64,000 nucleotides of DNA from Massilia sp. YIM B02443. Lineage in GTDB: Bacteria > Pseudomonadota > Gammaproteobacteria > Burkholderiales > Burkholderiaceae_D. Below are positions 49,564 to 58,840 of the stretch, piece by piece; the stretch's first letter is position 1; each line of letters starts with the position of its first letter. The position numbers and the translations under genes are program-made. Location: NCBI RefSeq assembly GCF_030411955.1, contig NZ_JASNRA010000010.1, positions 124,031 through 188,030 on the forward strand, read 5' to 3'. A model generated the notes under the pieces. The model was not told the origin of the DNA. It made no database searches and saw nothing but the letters and a program-made list of their open reading frames with translations.

Positions 49564-50106
49564 TTACGCGAAGTACGGCGCGAGCGCCTGTTCGTAGTTG
49601 CCCTGGGCGCGCATCACCAGGTCGCACACCTCGCGCACCGCGCCGCGCCCGCCGCCGTTTTTGGTGACGTAGTGCGCGCGGTGCTGCACCTCGGGGTGGC
49701 CGGACGGCACGGCGACGGCGAAGCCGACCCGCATCAACAGCGGCAGGTCGATCACGTCGTCGCCGATGTAGCCGCATTCCTCGGCCGTGACGCCGGTGGC
49801 TTCCAGCAGCTTGGCGAAGCCGATGCGCTTGTCGTGGATGCCCTGGTAGACGTGCGCGATGCCCAGGTCCGCGGCGCGCTTGACCACGATCGGCGACAGG
49901 CGCGCGCTGATGATCGCGGTCTGCACGCCGGTCTTGTTCAGCAATTGGATGCCGAGGCCGTCGAGCACGTTGAAGGTCTTGGTGACTTCGCCGTCCGGAC
50001 CATAGGTCAGGCTGCCGTCGGTCAGCACGCCGTCGACGTCGAAGATCATCACCTTCACGCGCGCAGCGCGTTCCATGTGGGCCAGTACCGGGAATTGCGA
50101 GCTCAT
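49564..50106 (-). CDS. kdsC: 3-deoxy-D-manno-octulosonate 8-phosphate phosphatase
   Basis: HAD phosphatase giving Kdo for lipopolysaccharide. The 180 residues, without a cap domain, contain DVDGVLTDGSLTY (catalytic Asp pair) and CGYIGDDVIDLPLL (Mg-binding Asp pair). The gene starts one base after the kdsD stop and precedes lptC, which matches the Kdo/LPS transport cluster. Confidence 0.94.
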   Translation of the reverse strand: MSSQFPVLAHMERAARVKVMIFDVDGVLTDGSLTYGPDGEVTKTFNVLDGLGIQLLNKTGVQTAIISARLSPIVVKRAADLGIAHVYQGIHDKRIGFAKLLEATGVTAEECGYIGDDVIDLPLLMRVGFAVAVPSGHPEVQHRAHYVTKNGGGRGAVREVCDLVMRAQGNYEQALAPYFA

Positions 50107-50107
50107 A

Positions 50108-51130
50108 TCAGATCACCTTGGCGCGGGTCAGGTCGTGGATGTGCAGCGCGCCGACCAGGCGGTCGTCGGCATCGGTCACCAGCATCTGGTTGATGCGGAA
50201 TTCTTCCATCACGGCGACGGCGTCCACCGCCAGCTGCTCGGGGTGCACGCGGCGCGGATTGGCATGCATCACGTCGCGGATCAGGATATTCGAGAAGTCG
50301 TGCATGCGCTCGATCAGGCGGCGCAGGTCGCCGTCGGTGAACACGCCGATCGGACGGCGTTCGTCGTCGACGATGGCGGTCATGCCCATGCCCTTCTGGC
50401 TGATCTCGAGCAGCGCTTTCGCCAGCGGCGTGTCGGGGCCCACGGCGGGAATCGCGTCGCCGCTGCGCATCACGTCGCGCACGTGGGTCAGCAAACGGCG
50501 GCCGAGGGCGCCGCCCGGATGCGACAGCGCGAAGTCCTGTTCGCGAAAACCCCGCACGTCCAGCAGCGCCACCGCCAGCGCGTCGCCCATCGCCAGCGTC
50601 ACGGTGGTGCTGGTGGTCGGCGCCAGGTTCAGGGGGCAGGCTTCCTTGTCGACGTGGATGTTCAGATGGACTTCGGCCAGTTTCGCCAGGCGCGAGGCCG
50701 GCTTGCCGGTCATCGCGATCACCGCGCTGCCCATGCGCTTGACGGCCGGCAGGATGTCGAGCAGTTCCGACGATTCGCCCGAATTCGAGATCGCGATCAG
50801 GACGTCGTTCGGCGTCACCATGCCCAGGTCGCCGTGCGCGGCTTCGCCCGGGTGCATGAAGAAGGCCGGGGTGCCGGTCGAGGCCAGGGTGGCGGCGATC
50901 TTGCGACCGACGTGGCCCGACTTGCCCATGCCCGACACCACGACCCGGCCCTTGCAGGCGTAGATCAGCTGCGCGGCGCGCACGAAGCTGTCGTCGTCGC
51001 CCAGGCGCGCCTGCAGCGCGCGGATGGCGTCGGCCTCGATGGCGAGGGTCTCGCGACCCAGCGCCAGCACGCGCCGGACCTGGGCCTCGTCAAAACTTTT
51101 CAACATTGTTTTTTGATCGGTTACACTCAT
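50108..51130 (-). CDS. kdsD: arabinose-5-phosphate isomerase
   Basis: Makes arabinose 5-phosphate for Kdo synthesis. The 340 residues have a SIS domain (GRVVVSGMGKSGHVGRKIAA, AISNSGESSELLDILP) and two C-terminal CBS domains (MRSGDAIPAVGPDTPLAKAL; DVMHANPRRVHPEQLAVDAV). Start at MSVTDQKTMLKSF; the 17 extra residues upstream are not typical. First gene of the leftward kdsD-kdsC-lptCAB-rpoN-hpf run. Confidence 0.94.
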   Translation of the reverse strand: MSVTDQKTMLKSFDEAQVRRVLALGRETLAIEADAIRALQARLGDDDSFVRAAQLIYACKGRVVVSGMGKSGHVGRKIAATLASTGTPAFFMHPGEAAHGDLGMVTPNDVLIAISNSGESSELLDILPAVKRMGSAVIAMTGKPASRLAKLAEVHLNIHVDKEACPLNLAPTTSTTVTLAMGDALAVALLDVRGFREQDFALSHPGGALGRRLLTHVRDVMRSGDAIPAVGPDTPLAKALLEISQKGMGMTAIVDDERRPIGVFTDGDLRRLIERMHDFSNILIRDVMHANPRRVHPEQLAVDAVAVMEEFRINQMLVTDADDRLVGALHIHDLTRAKVI

Positions 51131-51263
51131 TCCAGAAGTATAAACGAATTGAGAAAGCAAAAAACTTGCCAGTCGTAACAAACTACAACAGACACCACAA
51201 TCCGGAGCTTGCCCACCCCTGCCGCGGCAAGCGCCCTGCCTTCCTTTCTCTCTCGTTTGCCCG

Positions 51264-53243
51264 ATGCATTCCGGCCTTGAACTGACCTTGCTGCTGCTGG
51301 GCTGCGCCGTCCTCGGCGTGGTCGCCTTCCGTTCCCTGCACCTGCCGCCGATGCTCGGCTACCTGGCCGTCGGCGTCCTGATCGGTCCCCACGCGCTGGC
51401 GCTGGCCGAGGACAGCCCCACCACCCATGCGCTGGGCGAGTTCGGGGTGGTGTTTTTGATGTTCTCGATCGGACTCGAATTCTCGCTCAACCAGCTGCGC
51501 TCGATGCGGCGCATCGTGTTCGGGCTCGGGCTGGCGCAGGTGACCGCCACGCTGATCGTGACCATGGGCCTGGCGCTGCTGGCCGGCTTCCTGCTGCCGC
51601 AACTGAACCTGGGCTGGCAGGCCGCGTTCGCGCTGGGCGGGGCGCTGGCGATGTCCTCGACCGCGATCGTGGTCAAGCTGCTCACCGAGCGGCTCGAGCT
51701 CGAAAGCGAACACGGACGGCGCATCATCGGCATCCTGCTGTTCCAGGACCTGGCGGTGGTGCCGCTGCTGATCCTGATCCCGGCGCTGGCGCGCGATCCG
51801 GAAGACCTGGCGGTGACGCTGGGGTACGCGGCGCTGAAGGCAGCGCTGGTGCTGGCGCTGCTGCTGTTCTTCGGTCAGAAGCTGATGGGACGCTGGTTCA
51901 CGGTGGTGGCCAAGCGCCGCTCGCAGGAACTGTTCATGCTCAACCTGCTCTTGGTAACGCTGGGTGCTGCCTGGATCACCGAGCAGGCCGGCCTGTCGCT
52001 GGCGCTGGGGGCCTTTGTCGCCGGCATGCTGATCTCCGAGACGCCGTATAAGCACCAGGTGGAAGAAGACATCAAGCCGTTTCGCGACGTGCTGCTCGGG
52101 CTGTTCTTCATCACCATCGGCATGCTGCTCGACTTGGCGCTGGTGCTGGAGCACTGGTGGGCCGTATTGCTGCTGCTGTTGCTGGCGATCGGCCTGAAAT
52201 TCGGCCTGATCGCCTTGCTGGCGCGCGCCTTCGGGGCGGCGCCGGGCACCGCGATGCGCACCGGCCTGGCGCTGGCGCAGGCCGGCGAATTCAGTTTCGT
52301 GCTGCTCAATCACGCGTCCGAGTCGCGCCTGGTCGACCCGTTCGTGATGCAGCTGGTGCTGGCCTCGATGGTGCTGTCGATGATGGCGGCGCCGTTCATC
52401 ATCGCCCACATGGACCGCATTGCGCTGAAGGTCGCGGCCAACGAATGGATGACGCAATCCTTGCAACTGACCCAGATCGCGGCGCGCACCATGAAGACCC
52501 AGAAGCACGTGATCATCGCCGGCTTCGGGCGCAGCGGGCAAAGCCTGGCCACGCTGCTGGGCGAGGAAAAACTGTCGTGGTACGCGCTCGACCTCGATCC
52601 CGAACGGGTGCAGGAAGCGCAGGCGGCCGGCGCCGGCGTTTCCTACGGCGATGCGGCGCGGCGCGAAAGCCTGATCGCGGCCGGCATCCACCGCGCCAGC
52701 GCGCTGGTGATCACCTTCGCCGACACCCGCCTGGCGCTGCGCGTGCTGCACCTGGTGCACGAGCTGGCGCCGAACCTGCCGGTGATCGTGCGCAGCCACG
52801 ACGACGGCGACATGGACGTGCTCAAGGCGGCCGGCGCCACCGAGGTGGTGCCGGAAGCGCTGGAGAGCAGCCTGATGCTGGCCTCGCACGCGCTGGTGAC
52901 GATGGGCGTACCGCTGCGGCGCGTGGTGCACCGGGTGCAGGCGGCGCGCGACGAACGCTATGCAGCGCTGCGCGGCTACTTCCACGGCGCGAGCGACGCG
53001 GCGCACGACCTGGAACCGGGGCAGGTGCGGCTGCATTCGGTGCGCTTGCATGCGCAGGCGCTGGCGGTCGGGATGCGGCTGGCGGGATTGAAGCTGGAAG
53101 AGATCGGGGCCGAGGTGACGGCGCTGCGGCGTGGTGGGCAGGGGCTGGAGCCCGAGCCGGAGGTGGTGCTGCTGGCCGGTGACGTGGTGGTGCTGCGCGG
53201 GGATGGCGAGGCGCTCAACCGCGCCGAGGAACGGCTGCTGTAG
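51264..53243 (+). CDS. Kef-type K+/H+ antiporter (CPA2) with TrkA domains
   Basis: A 659-residue monovalent cation:proton antiporter. About twelve membrane helices (residues 1-390; SFVLLNHASESRLVDPFVMQ at the end of that part), then a TrkA-N nucleotide-binding domain (KHVIIAGFGRSGQSLATLLG, about 415) and a TrkA-C domain (residues 575-659). Head-to-head with kdsD, a common betaproteobacterial arrangement. KefB/KefC-like, but the glutathione-gating residues cannot be confirmed here. A dispersed palindrome begins in its stop codon. Confidence 0.92.
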   Translation: MHSGLELTLLLLGCAVLGVVAFRSLHLPPMLGYLAVGVLIGPHALALAEDSPTTHALGEFGVVFLMFSIGLEFSLNQLRSMRRIVFGLGLAQVTATLIVTMGLALLAGFLLPQLNLGWQAAFALGGALAMSSTAIVVKLLTERLELESEHGRRIIGILLFQDLAVVPLLILIPALARDPEDLAVTLGYAALKAALVLALLLFFGQKLMGRWFTVVAKRRSQELFMLNLLLVTLGAAWITEQAGLSLALGAFVAGMLISETPYKHQVEEDIKPFRDVLLGLFFITIGMLLDLALVLEHWWAVLLLLLLAIGLKFGLIALLARAFGAAPGTAMRTGLALAQAGEFSFVLLNHASESRLVDPFVMQLVLASMVLSMMAAPFIIAHMDRIALKVAANEWMTQSLQLTQIAARTMKTQKHVIIAGFGRSGQSLATLLGEEKLSWYALDLDPERVQEAQAAGAGVSYGDAARRESLIAAGIHRASALVITFADTRLALRVLHLVHELAPNLPVIVRSHDDGDMDVLKAAGATEVVPEALESSLMLASHALVTMGVPLRRVVHRVQAARDERYAALRGYFHGASDAAHDLEPGQVRLHSVRLHAQALAVGMRLAGLKLEEIGAEVTALRRGGQGLEPEPEVVLLAGDVVVLRGDGEALNRAEERLL

Positions 53244-53364
53244 GGTTGGCCTGGGCGGCCCCGCGCTTCGCCGCCGACGCGTCGATTGTTATCGGTTCCG
53301 ATATCGTGCCGGATGATCTTGCGGCTATCTATCACCGCGTCGGCGGCGAAGCCGCCAACCCTAC
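53239..53364. repeat. dispersed palindromic repeat, long copy
   Basis: Terminal inverted repeats GTAGGGTTGGC and GCCAACCCTAC enclose a second inverted pair GCCGCCGACGCG / CGCGTCGGCGGC (53270-53281, 53336-53346 approximately) around a unique centre. The element overlaps the stop codon of the antiporter gene. Confidence 0.8.
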
Positions 53365-53383
53365 GATTCATGCATAAGCATGA

Positions 53384-54529
53384 TCAGGCGAACGTGACGA
53401 CCTTGTTGCGCCCGCCGGCCTTGGCCTGGTACAGCGCCGCGTCGGCCGACGCCACCAGATCCTGCGCCACGGTTTCGATCGCGATCTCGCGCGCGCTCTC
53501 GATCGACTGTGCCGGGAACTGCGAAATGGCCAGCGCCGCCACGCCGATCGACACCGTCACGTCAACCCGCTCGCCCGATCCCAGGTCGACCGGCTGCGCC
53601 GCCACGCTGGCGCGGATGCGCTGCGCCACGGCGCTTGCGCTTTCGAGGTCGGCGTCGATCAGCAGCACCACGAATTCCTCGCCGCCGAAGCGGCCCAGCG
53701 CGTCCGACATGCGCAGCTCGGCCTTGATGCGGGCGCAGACTTCGCGCAGTACGTCGTCGCCGCCCTGGTGGCCGACGGTATCGTTGACCTGCTTGAAATG
53801 ATCGATGTCGATGTACATGCACGACAGGCGGTAGCCCTGGCGCCGCGCGCGCGCGATCTCTTCCAGCAGGCGCCGGTCCATGTAGCGGCGGTTGTAGACG
53901 CCGGTGAGCGAATCGGTCAGGCCGATGTACTTCAGCATCTCGTTGCTGATCACGTTTTCCAGGCAGATCGCGATGATCGAACCCATGTGCTCGACGAAGT
54001 CGGTGCCGAGCTGCGGCGTGAAGCGGGTCGGGTCGGCGCTGCCCAGGTTCAGGCTGCCGATCAGGCGCGTGTTGCGCAGCAGCGGCACCAGCGCCACGCT
54101 CTGCAGGCCTGCGGGCGGATGGGGGAAGGCGGCGCAGTGCTGACTCGGGGCGTACGGCCCGAGCAGCGGACGCGGGCGGCGCTCGGGCGACATGTCAAAG
54201 CCGAGCTCGACCGCGTGCTCGCAGAACATCAGGTGCGGGAACCCTTCGAAATCCACGCCCAGGCGATGCATCACGGTATAGATGTCGGCATCCGGGTCAA
54301 CCAGCGACAGCGTCACGATGTCCAGTTCCGAGATCACCGGCAGCGTGCGGAAGATGGTCGAGATCAGGTCGGGAAAGCTGCCGGCGCCGACGATCTGCAA
54401 GTCGAAGGCCTGGTGGCGGCACATGATTTCATGGTTGCGTTCCGCCTGTTCGAGCAGGTACGCCATGCGCGCGCGCAAGGTCTCGTTTTCCGCCATCAGT
54501 TCTCGCGTCGACGCGCTTGGCTCATGCAT
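53384..54529 (-). CDS. diguanylate cyclase with N-terminal DUF484/GAF-like domain
   Basis: Makes cyclic di-GMP. The 381 residues have an N-terminal coiled coil and DUF484/GAF-like sensor (residues 20-200; FDLQIVGAGSFPDLIST), then a GGDEF domain with GRFGGEEFVVLL (about residue 282). The inhibitory I-site RxxD (RMSD) lies five residues before GGEEF, so product inhibition is expected. No membrane helix. Cytoplasmic. Start at MHEPSAST. Its signal could link to the VpsR-like activator, but no direct evidence. Confidence 0.93.
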   Translation of the reverse strand: MHEPSASTRELMAENETLRARMAYLLEQAERNHEIMCRHQAFDLQIVGAGSFPDLISTIFRTLPVISELDIVTLSLVDPDADIYTVMHRLGVDFEGFPHLMFCEHAVELGFDMSPERRPRPLLGPYAPSQHCAAFPHPPAGLQSVALVPLLRNTRLIGSLNLGSADPTRFTPQLGTDFVEHMGSIIAICLENVISNEMLKYIGLTDSLTGVYNRRYMDRRLLEEIARARRQGYRLSCMYIDIDHFKQVNDTVGHQGGDDVLREVCARIKAELRMSDALGRFGGEEFVVLLIDADLESASAVAQRIRASVAAQPVDLGSGERVDVTVSIGVAALAISQFPAQSIESAREIAIETVAQDLVASADAALYQAKAGGRNKVVTFA

Positions 54530-54679
54530 AAAGCATTCCTTTCAGCAATAACCGTAACATTACGCCATCCCGGAATGCTTGGATATGAAAAACGGATCGC
54601 CGTAGACGATAAGCGACACTGTCGCGGTGTTACTGCATAGTACCCGGCGCTTTAGAAGGCCAGCTTCAAGAGGCCTGCT

Positions 54680-55525
54680 TCAAAAGGCTAACTCAGCATC
54701 CAGCTGCTGGCCGACACGCACCGTGTGGCCGATGCCGTCCGCCACGATCACGTTCATGCCGACCGTGACGGCGCCGTCCATGCGCACGTTGGCGCGGTAG
54801 GCTTGCAGGATGTCGAGCGGATCGGGGCCGGGAATGCCGGTCGCCTGGTCGATGGCGGGAATCGGGCAGCGCGCGCACGGCTTGACCGGGCGCAGCGCCA
54901 CGCCGTCGGCGGTGAAGGCGCCGACGAAGTCTTCCTCGAAGGCGTCGATGCCGTCCACCACCAGGTTGGGGCGGAAGCGGTTCATCGGCAGCACGTCGCG
55001 CCCTGCCCGCTGCAGGCGTAGGTTCAGGTCGTCGAGCGAGGACTGGCCGATCAAGAGGATCGGATAGCCGTCCGAGAAGCGCGCGGCGGCGCGCACGCCG
55101 CCCGTCCATTTGGTGCTGGTCGGGCGCACCACGTCGGGACGGAAGCGCACCAGCCGGCACGGGGCGCCGATCGCGCCCGAGAACCAGAGTGCCGCAGCCT
55201 CGCCGCAATCGGCGGCCGACACCCGGTCGTCCCAGATCTGCACCGCCGTTGAGGCCGCGGCGGCGTCGTGCGCCAGCGGCAGCGTCAGGGACGTCATGCC
55301 CGGCGCGTTCACCAGCAGCGTGTCGCCTTCGATGCGCGGCGCAATCACCGCCATGCGCGGGAATTCGCGCTGGGTCAGGAACAAGCCGTCGGGCGTAATC
55401 ACCATCCATTCGCGGTCGTACACGCCCTGCGCCGCGAGGCCGTCGATGCACAGCATCGCTTCCGGCACCGACAGGCCGGCGCAGGATTTGATCGGATAAA
55501 GGACGAGTTCGGAGATGGTAGCCAT
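54680..55525 (-). CDS. MOSC-domain protein (YcbX-like, without ferredoxin domain)
   Basis: A 281-residue molybdenum-cofactor-binding protein. MOSC N-terminal beta-barrel (ISELVLYPIKSCAGLSVPEA, residues 1-120), then the MOSC domain with NRFRPNLVVDGIDAFEEDF and the conserved Cys in KPCARCPIPAIDQATG. Likely reduces N-hydroxylated compounds, as YcbX does, with an external electron donor. Single gene between the cyclase and the helicase. Confidence 0.9.
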   Translation of the reverse strand: MATISELVLYPIKSCAGLSVPEAMLCIDGLAAQGVYDREWMVITPDGLFLTQREFPRMAVIAPRIEGDTLLVNAPGMTSLTLPLAHDAAAASTAVQIWDDRVSAADCGEAAALWFSGAIGAPCRLVRFRPDVVRPTSTKWTGGVRAAARFSDGYPILLIGQSSLDDLNLRLQRAGRDVLPMNRFRPNLVVDGIDAFEEDFVGAFTADGVALRPVKPCARCPIPAIDQATGIPGPDPLDILQAYRANVRMDGAVTVGMNVIVADGIGHTVRVGQQLDAELAF

Positions 55526-55645
55526 GCTGTCAGCGAAAGAACGGAAACAGGTAAGGCCAACAGTATGGCAGCAAACGGCAGCGCCGGCGCGACTCCGAAA
55601 GGCTTAAATCTCTTGTCGGAATCCGCCGCCGGCGTAGCTTGTCCC

Positions 55646-58600
55646 TTACGCCGCCGCGTCCACCGGCTGCCCGCCGAGGCAAGCCGCCAGCAGACCGGAC
55701 GGCAGAGCCGGGCGATCGGCGTCGAACAGCTTGCGGTTGCCGATGACGATGAAGCTGTCCTTCGCGCGCGACACCGCGACGTTGAGCATGTTCGGGGTCT
55801 GGTCGAAGAAGGCGCTGCCATTGAAGCCGTCGCCGTAGGTGGGCGAGAACAGCACGATGGCGCGCTCGGCGCCCTGCAGCGCGTGCACGGTGCCGACGGT
55901 CAGCCGGCTTTCCGGACGCAGCAGGTCCGGCAGCTCGCGCCGCAGGCGCCGTTCGATGGCGCCGGCCTGGGCCGCGAACGGCGTCACGATGCCGACCAGT
56001 TTCCACAGCGGCGTCGGCGCGCCGTTCGCGTCCACGTAATGCTGCTCGATGCGCTGGCGGTTGGCCTTGAGCCAGTCGACGAGCGCCGCCGCCTCGCTGT
56101 CGTTCCAGCGGCTGCCGCCGCGCCGGCTGTCGCTGCCGGCGACGTGGTGCAGCGCGAACGGCGGCAGAATGCGGTCTTCCGGCGCCAGCGGCGGCCGCTT
56201 CGGCTCGAGGCGCCCGCCATAGATCAGCGTGTTGCAGTAGCCGATCAGTTCCGGCACGCTGCGGCGGTGCTCGGTCAGCATCAGGCCGCGCATTTCCGGA
56301 TACTGCTGCACGGCGCAGCTGCGGTTGGCGATGCGCATCAGGTTGCCGCTGGCCGCGGCATGGCCGGCCTCGGCCAATGCGTCGTAGGCCGGGTCGTGCA
56401 TCGACGGCGCCAGGCCGAACTTGACGGCGTTGGCGCGATCCAGCGCTTCGCTGCTGTTCCATACCGGTTCGATCTGGAAGGTATCGCCCACCACCAGCGC
56501 GCGCCGCGCCAGCGCGAACATCGGCGCGCCGACCTCGGGCGACACCTGCCCCGCCTCGTCCACCACCAGCAGGTCGATGGTGTTCCAGAACGGCATGTCC
56601 TCGCCTTCCCAGGCGGTGAAGAACGATGGCGCCATGTGGAAGTTCGACACCAGGCAGGGAGAAAGCTTGGCGAAGCGGCGATACTTGGCTTCCAGCTTGC
56701 GCCGGCCCTTGCTGTCCTTGGCGGCGCTGCGGATGCGCTGGCGCACTTCCAGGATCCATTGTCCCGACCAGTACCAGTCGGCGAGCGCGAACATGCGCGT
56801 GCGCAGCCGGGTGTCCAGGTAATCGTTCAGGTTGGCCAGGCTGGCGTCGAGCAGGTCCGGGTCGTCGCCCGCCACCGCCTGCCAGGCGCCGAACGCGGCC
56901 GCGACGCGCGCCCGTTCCTGCTCGGCCTGGGCCACGGCCGCCTTGTGGGCGTCGACCCCGTCGGCCAGCGCCTGCTTCTGCGCCAGCAGCGACGCCAGCG
57001 CCGCGGTCTTGTGCTGCAGCGCTTCCTTCTTGAGCATGTGGAAGTGCCCAGGCACGCCGTCGGCGCGGTGCAGCAAATCCGCAGTGAGCGGATGCGCCAG
57101 CAACGCCTGGCGGTCGAGCGCCATGCGCTTGCGCCGCAGCGGCGGGATGAAGCTGAGCAGGTCGAGCCACAAGGGCGAGGCGGCCAGGTAGGTGGTCCAC
57201 AGTTTTTCGGCCTGCACGATGTCGTCGCGCCGCGCTTCGTAGTCGCGCAGGACGGTGGCGCTGGCCGCGTCGCACTCGTCCATCGCGGCGCGCAGCTGCG
57301 CCAGCTCCTGGCTGCAGCGCGCCAGCTCGGCGTTCCAGCTGGCGAGCAAGCTGCGGTAGCCGGCCACGGCGCCGGTCTCGAGGTCCTGGCCGAAGGCATG
57401 GAACAGCGCCTGACGCGCCTCGATCAGGGTCTCGATGCGCGCCGCCAGGCCGGCCAGTTCGGCGTGCAGCTCGTGCAGCACGGTGCCCACACCGTCGCTG
57501 CGGCGCCGGAAGTGCATCGCCGCGCAATCGAGGTAATGGCGCTCCACCGCCGCCAGTCCCTGCGGCGTTTCGAACTCCTCGAACGGATGGCTTTTGCCGC
57601 TCGCCAGCGGATGCTGGCTCTGGCGCGACTCGGACGCCAGGAACAGGCCGAAGCCGCGCCGGTACGGGTGCCAGCGCTTGTGGCCGGTCTCGATGGCGAT
57701 GCGCTCGAAGCTGTCCAGCACGTTCTCGACCGCCTTCACATTGGTCGAGGCGACCACGATCAGCGGGCACTCGGCGCCGGCCAGTGCAGCGTCGATCCAC
57801 AGCTGCGCCACCACGCTTTGCAGCAGCGTGGTCTTGCCCGTGCCCGGCGGGCCGTTGACCGCCAGCACCTTCCCTTCCGGCAGACGGTGCAGTTCGTCCA
57901 TCGCGGTGCGCTGCGATGGCGACAGCGGATAGCCCGGATGCATGTGGCCGACCGTCTTCGCGTGGTACGGCGCGGCTTCCTTCAGCGTGGCCGGGGCGCG
58001 CGCCGGGGACTCGGGCAGCGTGCGCAGCGCGTCGAGCAGCGGCGTCGGCGGGCGCTCGGCGATGATGCTGTCGACCAGCTTGACCAGGTGGCGCGCGACC
58101 ACCGGCGGCTCGTAGGGCATCCCGTGCCAGCCGGATACCAGGTGCTGCTCGTCGAGGGCGAAATCGGGCAGGCGCTGTTCCCCGGCATGCGATGCCAGCG
58201 CGGGCAAACCGGCGCCGGTCACCGCCTCGAACAGTTGCGCCGCGATGCGCAGCAGCTCGTCCATGCCGCCCGGTTTCAGCGGCAGGCTGCCGATGAACGC
58301 GTCATGGCTGTCCAGCGTGCCGAGCGAGGTGCGGCGCAGCGTCGGCTCCAGCAGATCGCGTGGCATCCACGGCAGGCGTTCCGGGTCGGGCGTGAGCACG
58401 CCCTCGCGGTCCAGCCAGCAGGGAATGCACAGCACCGACGCGCCCCGGTGCAGTTCGGCGCCATCTTGCTTGACGCCGTGGCTGGCCGCCGGCGCCAGCC
58501 GCGCCGGCACCAATACGAACGGAATCCGGCCGCTGCGTTCGAGCTTGCTGGCGGCGAACTGCTGCTCGACCCAGCCCGGTACGTGGGGCGCGGCACGCGT

Positions 58601-58726
58601 GACGCGCCATTCGCCGTCGACCTGCCCGATGGCGATCGGCTGGCTGGCGGGCGCGACTTCGGGATGCAGCAGGCTGACTTCGGCTAGCGCGGCGCGCCAG
58701 TACGGCAGGGGGATTGACTGATTCAT
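55646..58726 (-). CDS. SF1-type DNA/RNA helicase with AAA domains
   Basis: A 1026-residue superfamily 1 (Upf1/Dna2-like) helicase. N-terminal domain (1-270) of unknown kind, then motif I NGPPGTGKTTLLQSVVAQ (about 285), a long helical insertion (residues 350-590), motif II LLVVDEAGQVSPEVG, motif III region VGDTFQIEP, motif IV-VI region HRRSVPELIGYCNT, VGTVHALQGAERAIVLFS and LNVAVSRAKDSFIVIGN. No nuclease domain recognised. Start MNQSIPLPYWRAAL. Alone on its strand between MOSC and ychF; role unknown, housekeeping repair or defence both possible. Confidence 0.88.
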   Translation of the reverse strand: MNQSIPLPYWRAALAEVSLLHPEVAPASQPIAIGQVDGEWRVTRAAPHVPGWVEQQFAASKLERSGRIPFVLVPARLAPAASHGVKQDGAELHRGASVLCIPCWLDREGVLTPDPERLPWMPRDLLEPTLRRTSLGTLDSHDAFIGSLPLKPGGMDELLRIAAQLFEAVTGAGLPALASHAGEQRLPDFALDEQHLVSGWHGMPYEPPVVARHLVKLVDSIIAERPPTPLLDALRTLPESPARAPATLKEAAPYHAKTVGHMHPGYPLSPSQRTAMDELHRLPEGKVLAVNGPPGTGKTTLLQSVVAQLWIDAALAGAECPLIVVASTNVKAVENVLDSFERIAIETGHKRWHPYRRGFGLFLASESRQSQHPLASGKSHPFEEFETPQGLAAVERHYLDCAAMHFRRRSDGVGTVLHELHAELAGLAARIETLIEARQALFHAFGQDLETGAVAGYRSLLASWNAELARCSQELAQLRAAMDECDAASATVLRDYEARRDDIVQAEKLWTTYLAASPLWLDLLSFIPPLRRKRMALDRQALLAHPLTADLLHRADGVPGHFHMLKKEALQHKTAALASLLAQKQALADGVDAHKAAVAQAEQERARVAAAFGAWQAVAGDDPDLLDASLANLNDYLDTRLRTRMFALADWYWSGQWILEVRQRIRSAAKDSKGRRKLEAKYRRFAKLSPCLVSNFHMAPSFFTAWEGEDMPFWNTIDLLVVDEAGQVSPEVGAPMFALARRALVVGDTFQIEPVWNSSEALDRANAVKFGLAPSMHDPAYDALAEAGHAAASGNLMRIANRSCAVQQYPEMRGLMLTEHRRSVPELIGYCNTLIYGGRLEPKRPPLAPEDRILPPFALHHVAGSDSRRGGSRWNDSEAAALVDWLKANRQRIEQHYVDANGAPTPLWKLVGIVTPFAAQAGAIERRLRRELPDLLRPESRLTVGTVHALQGAERAIVLFSPTYGDGFNGSAFFDQTPNMLNVAVSRAKDSFIVIGNRKLFDADRPALPSGLLAACLGGQPVDAAA

Positions 58727-58782
58727 TCTTGCAGAGGAAGGAAAAATACTGCTGAGCACTTAATGCAGAAGCCGAAAAGCAA

Positions 58783-58809
58783 CAAGCCCTTCCGGCTGGG
58801 AAGGGCTTG
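58783..58809 (-). terminator. intrinsic terminator of ychF
   Basis: CAAGCCCTTCC / GGAAGGGCTTG, 11-bp perfect stem with a 5-base loop; on the minus strand it is followed by TTGCTTTT. Confidence 0.75.
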
Positions 58810-58840
58810 CGAGGGGTTGGGCGCCGCGGCGCCCGATGGA

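Noticed and set aside
55530..57800. 756-codon minus-strand frame inside the helicase gene
   Set aside because: Arg/Ala/Gly/Pro-rich shadow in another frame of a gene with intact helicase motifs.
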